Assembly (NCBI GenBank): GCA_042219525.1
Contig: JBDGPU010000065.1
Coordinates: 1 to 5,838, forward strand
Source: JBDGPU01 sp042219525
GTDB lineage: Archaea; Halobacteriota; Halobacteria; Halobacteriales; Haloferacaceae
Direction of reading: 5' to 3'
Length of the DNA stretch: 5,838 bases
How positions within the stretch are numbered: the first letter of the stretch is position 1; each line of letters opens with the position of its first letter. A model generated the notes under the pieces. It did no database searches. It worked only from the letters and a program-made list of their open reading frames with translations, and was not told the DNA's origin. This document shows positions 4,739 to 5,838 of this stretch, one piece after another. A program made the translations under genes and the position numbers.

Positions 4739-5420
4739 GATCAAGGAATCCGACGTCTCCGCCGAGGAATTCGCCGATATGGAGGAGTTCGTCCACGACT
4801 ATCTCGCTGCCAGCGTGGAGAGCGAGGACGACGGCGGGCGCATGCGGTGGTACCCGTGGCACTCCGCCGACTACCGGTTTAACCACATTCGCAACGTCGT
4901 CGACATCGCCGAGAACATCGCGTCCGAGGAGGGGGCCGACGTCGACGTCGTCCGCGTCGCCGCGCTGTTTCACGACGTCGCCAAGCTCGAAGCCGAACAG
5001 GACGTTCACGCCGAGGCCGGCGCGCGCGTCGCTCGCGAGTACCTGCGCACGCGAGGGGATTACCCCGAGTCCTTCGTCGAGGAGGTCTGCCAGGCAGTGG
5101 AGGACCACTCCTACCAGGGCGACCTCGACGACGTCTCGCTGGAGGCCCAGTGCCTGATCGAGGCCGACGTGCTCGACAAGGTCGGCGCCAACGGAACCGC
5201 GCTGATGCTCCTCCGGATGGGCTACGAGGCCCGGACCCACATGGACGCCGCGAAGATGGTCGACCGCGTGCTGGAACGCGGCCGCGACCACATCGACCGC
5301 GTCCAGTCGGATACCGCCGAGAGCATCGCGCATCGGCGAGTGAAACGCGTCAAGTGGTTCCGCGAATGGCTCGAAGACGAAGTGACGGAGATGGACCGCG
5401 AGGGCGTCAGCGACCGCTGA
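4728..5420 (+). CDS. HD-domain phosphohydrolase (COG1418/YedJ-like)
   Basis: 230 residues from GTG 4728. Metal-binding HD pattern in order: H53 in FNHIRNVVDIAENIA, the doublet H82-D83 in ALFHDVAKLE, H94 in VHAEAGARVAREYL, H127 in AVEDHSY, and D147 in CLIEADVLDKVGANG. This order (H, HD, H, H, D) fits HD phosphohydrolases that bind two metal ions and hydrolyse nucleotides or other phosphate esters; overall it most resembles the YedJ-like group. The substrate is not predictable. About 40 acidic residues precede the domain, and the C-terminal about 50 residues are charged and helical. No other domain or membrane segment is seen. An alternative GTG at 4722 would add two residues. The gene is divergent from alaX and is followed after 40 bases by the right-hand repeat region. 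Confidence 0.87.
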   Translation: MGVEIKESDVSAEEFADMEEFVHDYLAASVESEDDGGRMRWYPWHSADYRFNHIRNVVDIAENIASEEGADVDVVRVAALFHDVAKLEAEQDVHAEAGARVAREYLRTRGDYPESFVEEVCQAVEDHSYQGDLDDVSLEAQCLIEADVLDKVGANGTALMLLRMGYEARTHMDAAKMVDRVLERGRDHIDRVQSDTAESIAHRRVKRVKWFREWLEDEVTEMDREGVSDR

Positions 5421-5465
5421 TTAGGAGCGTTTGTGGTTCGGTGTGACTGACTGTCTCGGCGGTTG

Positions 5466-5480
5466 GCCGCGGATAGCGGC
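5466..5480. terminator. GC-rich hairpin after the HD gene
   Basis: GCCGC (5466-5470) and GCGGC (5476-5480) pair over a GGATA loop, 45 bases after the TGA of the HD gene and next to a TTTA-containing stretch (5487-5492). It may help end the transcript. It also resembles a worn fragment of the GCCGCGGATA stem of the right arm, so it may simply be repeat debris. Confidence 0.3.
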
Positions 5481-5720
5481 ACGCTCTTTATAAGCAGTAT
5501 TGATTGGTGAGACGCTCTCGGGTCGACAGCAACGCAGACTCCTCGAAAGCCCTCGGCCACGCTTTCGTATAAACCGTATTTATAGGTGCAGTCGCTGCTG
5601 CACTCGACAGCATCGCAGACACCTCGAAAGCCCTCGGCCGCTCTTGATGTGTAGGTGGCTGGCCAGATGCAGACGCTGCTACACTTGACGGCAACGCAAA
5701 CTCTCAGAAAGCCCTCGGCC
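5478..5720 (-). repeat. Three tandem 81-bp units of the structured repeat
   Basis: Reading on the - strand, units start at 5720, 5639 and 5558, exactly 81 bases apart. Each begins GGCCGAGGGCTTTC followed by a conserved GAG(T/G)-T-TGCG(T/A)TGC(T/C)GTC, about 35 bases in all. The remaining 45 or so bases vary. The 5639 unit has GTGCAG and CTGCAC as a perfect 6-bp hairpin over CAGCGA; the 5720 unit has the same hairpin with two G-T pairs. The 5558 and 5639 units contain TATA-like CTTATAAAGAGC and TTTATACGAAAGC before the next core. Eighty-one is 27 codons, so a PRAFE frame recurs, but the 5720 unit has TGA in that frame. Treated as non-coding. Confidence 0.8.
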
Positions 5721-5838
5721 GCTCGCGGTCGCTCCGCGACATATCCGCGGCTCTCAGCACAGCCCGCCGCGGATAGGGGTCGACGGAGCGACTCCCCTCC
5801 GGCGCGACCGGCCGTCGCCCTTTCAGTCCGCCAGGACA
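5679..5838 (-). repeat. Right arm of the ~160-bp inverted structured repeat
   Basis: Reverse-complement counterpart of 131-290, aligned without gaps up to the last base of the window, so it may continue beyond it. It carries CCTTTCAGTCC at 5819-5829 (+ strand), the hairpin GCGAC/GTCGC, the large stem-loop at 5728-5792 and the GGCCGAGGGC core at 5720. The arms are about 5.4 kb apart and enclose all six genes. Confidence 0.85.
5728..5792. other. Structured stem-loop in right arm
   Basis: The outer stem pairs GTCGCTCCG (5728-5736) with CGGAGCGAC (5784-5792), extended by a G-T pair (- strand) at 5737/5783. The inner stem pairs TATCCGCGGC (5742-5751) with GCCGCGGATA (5766-5775). It is the covarying partner of the stem-loop at 177-241: same lengths, same internal-loop sizes, different bases in four pairs. 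Confidence 0.75.

Noticed and set aside
4512..5333. Long - strand open frame opposite the HD gene
   Set aside because: It is the complement shadow of the HD protein with no recognisable motif, and runs into the alaX promoter region.
5522..5723. CRISPR-like array: ~35-bp repeats with ~45-bp spacers
   Set aside because: Only three to four units, the cores differ from one another, the variable parts share hairpins and a TATA-like box rather than being unrelated, and no cas gene is present.
1..5838. Composite transposon bounded by the inverted arms
   Set aside because: No transposase, resolvase or integrase, no target-site duplication that can be tested in the window, and the enclosed genes look native. 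The arms resemble dispersed structured repeats instead.

Overview
The window looks like chromosomal DNA from a halophilic archaeon (class Halobacteria). The DNA is GC-rich, the proteins are strongly acidic (Asp/Glu-rich, few Lys), several genes have a TATA-like box about 25-30 bases before the ATG (leaderless mRNAs), and the genes are of types familiar from haloarchaea. I cannot fix the genus from sequence alone.

Layout. 1-130: GC-rich non-coding DNA with one copy of a CCTTTCAGTCC motif. 131-345: a structured non-coding repeat (left arm). 537-809 (+): small membrane subunit IV of a haem-copper oxidase. 1097-1495 (+): universal stress protein. 1503-1645: eleven tandem copies of a 13-bp unit. 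1714-2472 (+): GNAT acetyltransferase fused to a C-terminal Cys4 zinc-ribbon-like domain. 2494-2544: short degenerate repeat where transcription converges. 4486-2538 (-): two-gene operon, alanyl-tRNA editing hydrolase AlaX followed by a DUF3179 protein, 2 nt apart. 4728-5420 (+): HD-domain phosphohydrolase, divergent from alaX, with a good Shine-Dalgarno sequence and a possible 15-codon leader ORF. 5460-5838: the structured repeat again in inverted orientation (right arm), here with three 81-bp units.

The genes do not form one pathway. They are individually promoted housekeeping or stress genes: respiration, stress response, acetylation, tRNA proofreading and nucleotide or phosphate-ester hydrolysis. 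Only alaX and the DUF3179 gene look co-transcribed.

The most striking content is non-coding. The two ends carry about 150-160 bp inverted copies of one element, roughly 87% identical without gaps by eye. Each can fold into a two-part stem of 20 base pairs. Of the differences between copies that fall in the stems, four pairs are compensatory double changes and one is C-G to U-G; none breaks a pair. This suggests a selected RNA or DNA structure. The same element carries an array of units, each a conserved core of about 35 bp plus a variable segment with its own small hairpin or TATA-like box. I see no transposase, integrase, CRISPR, rRNA or tRNA gene.
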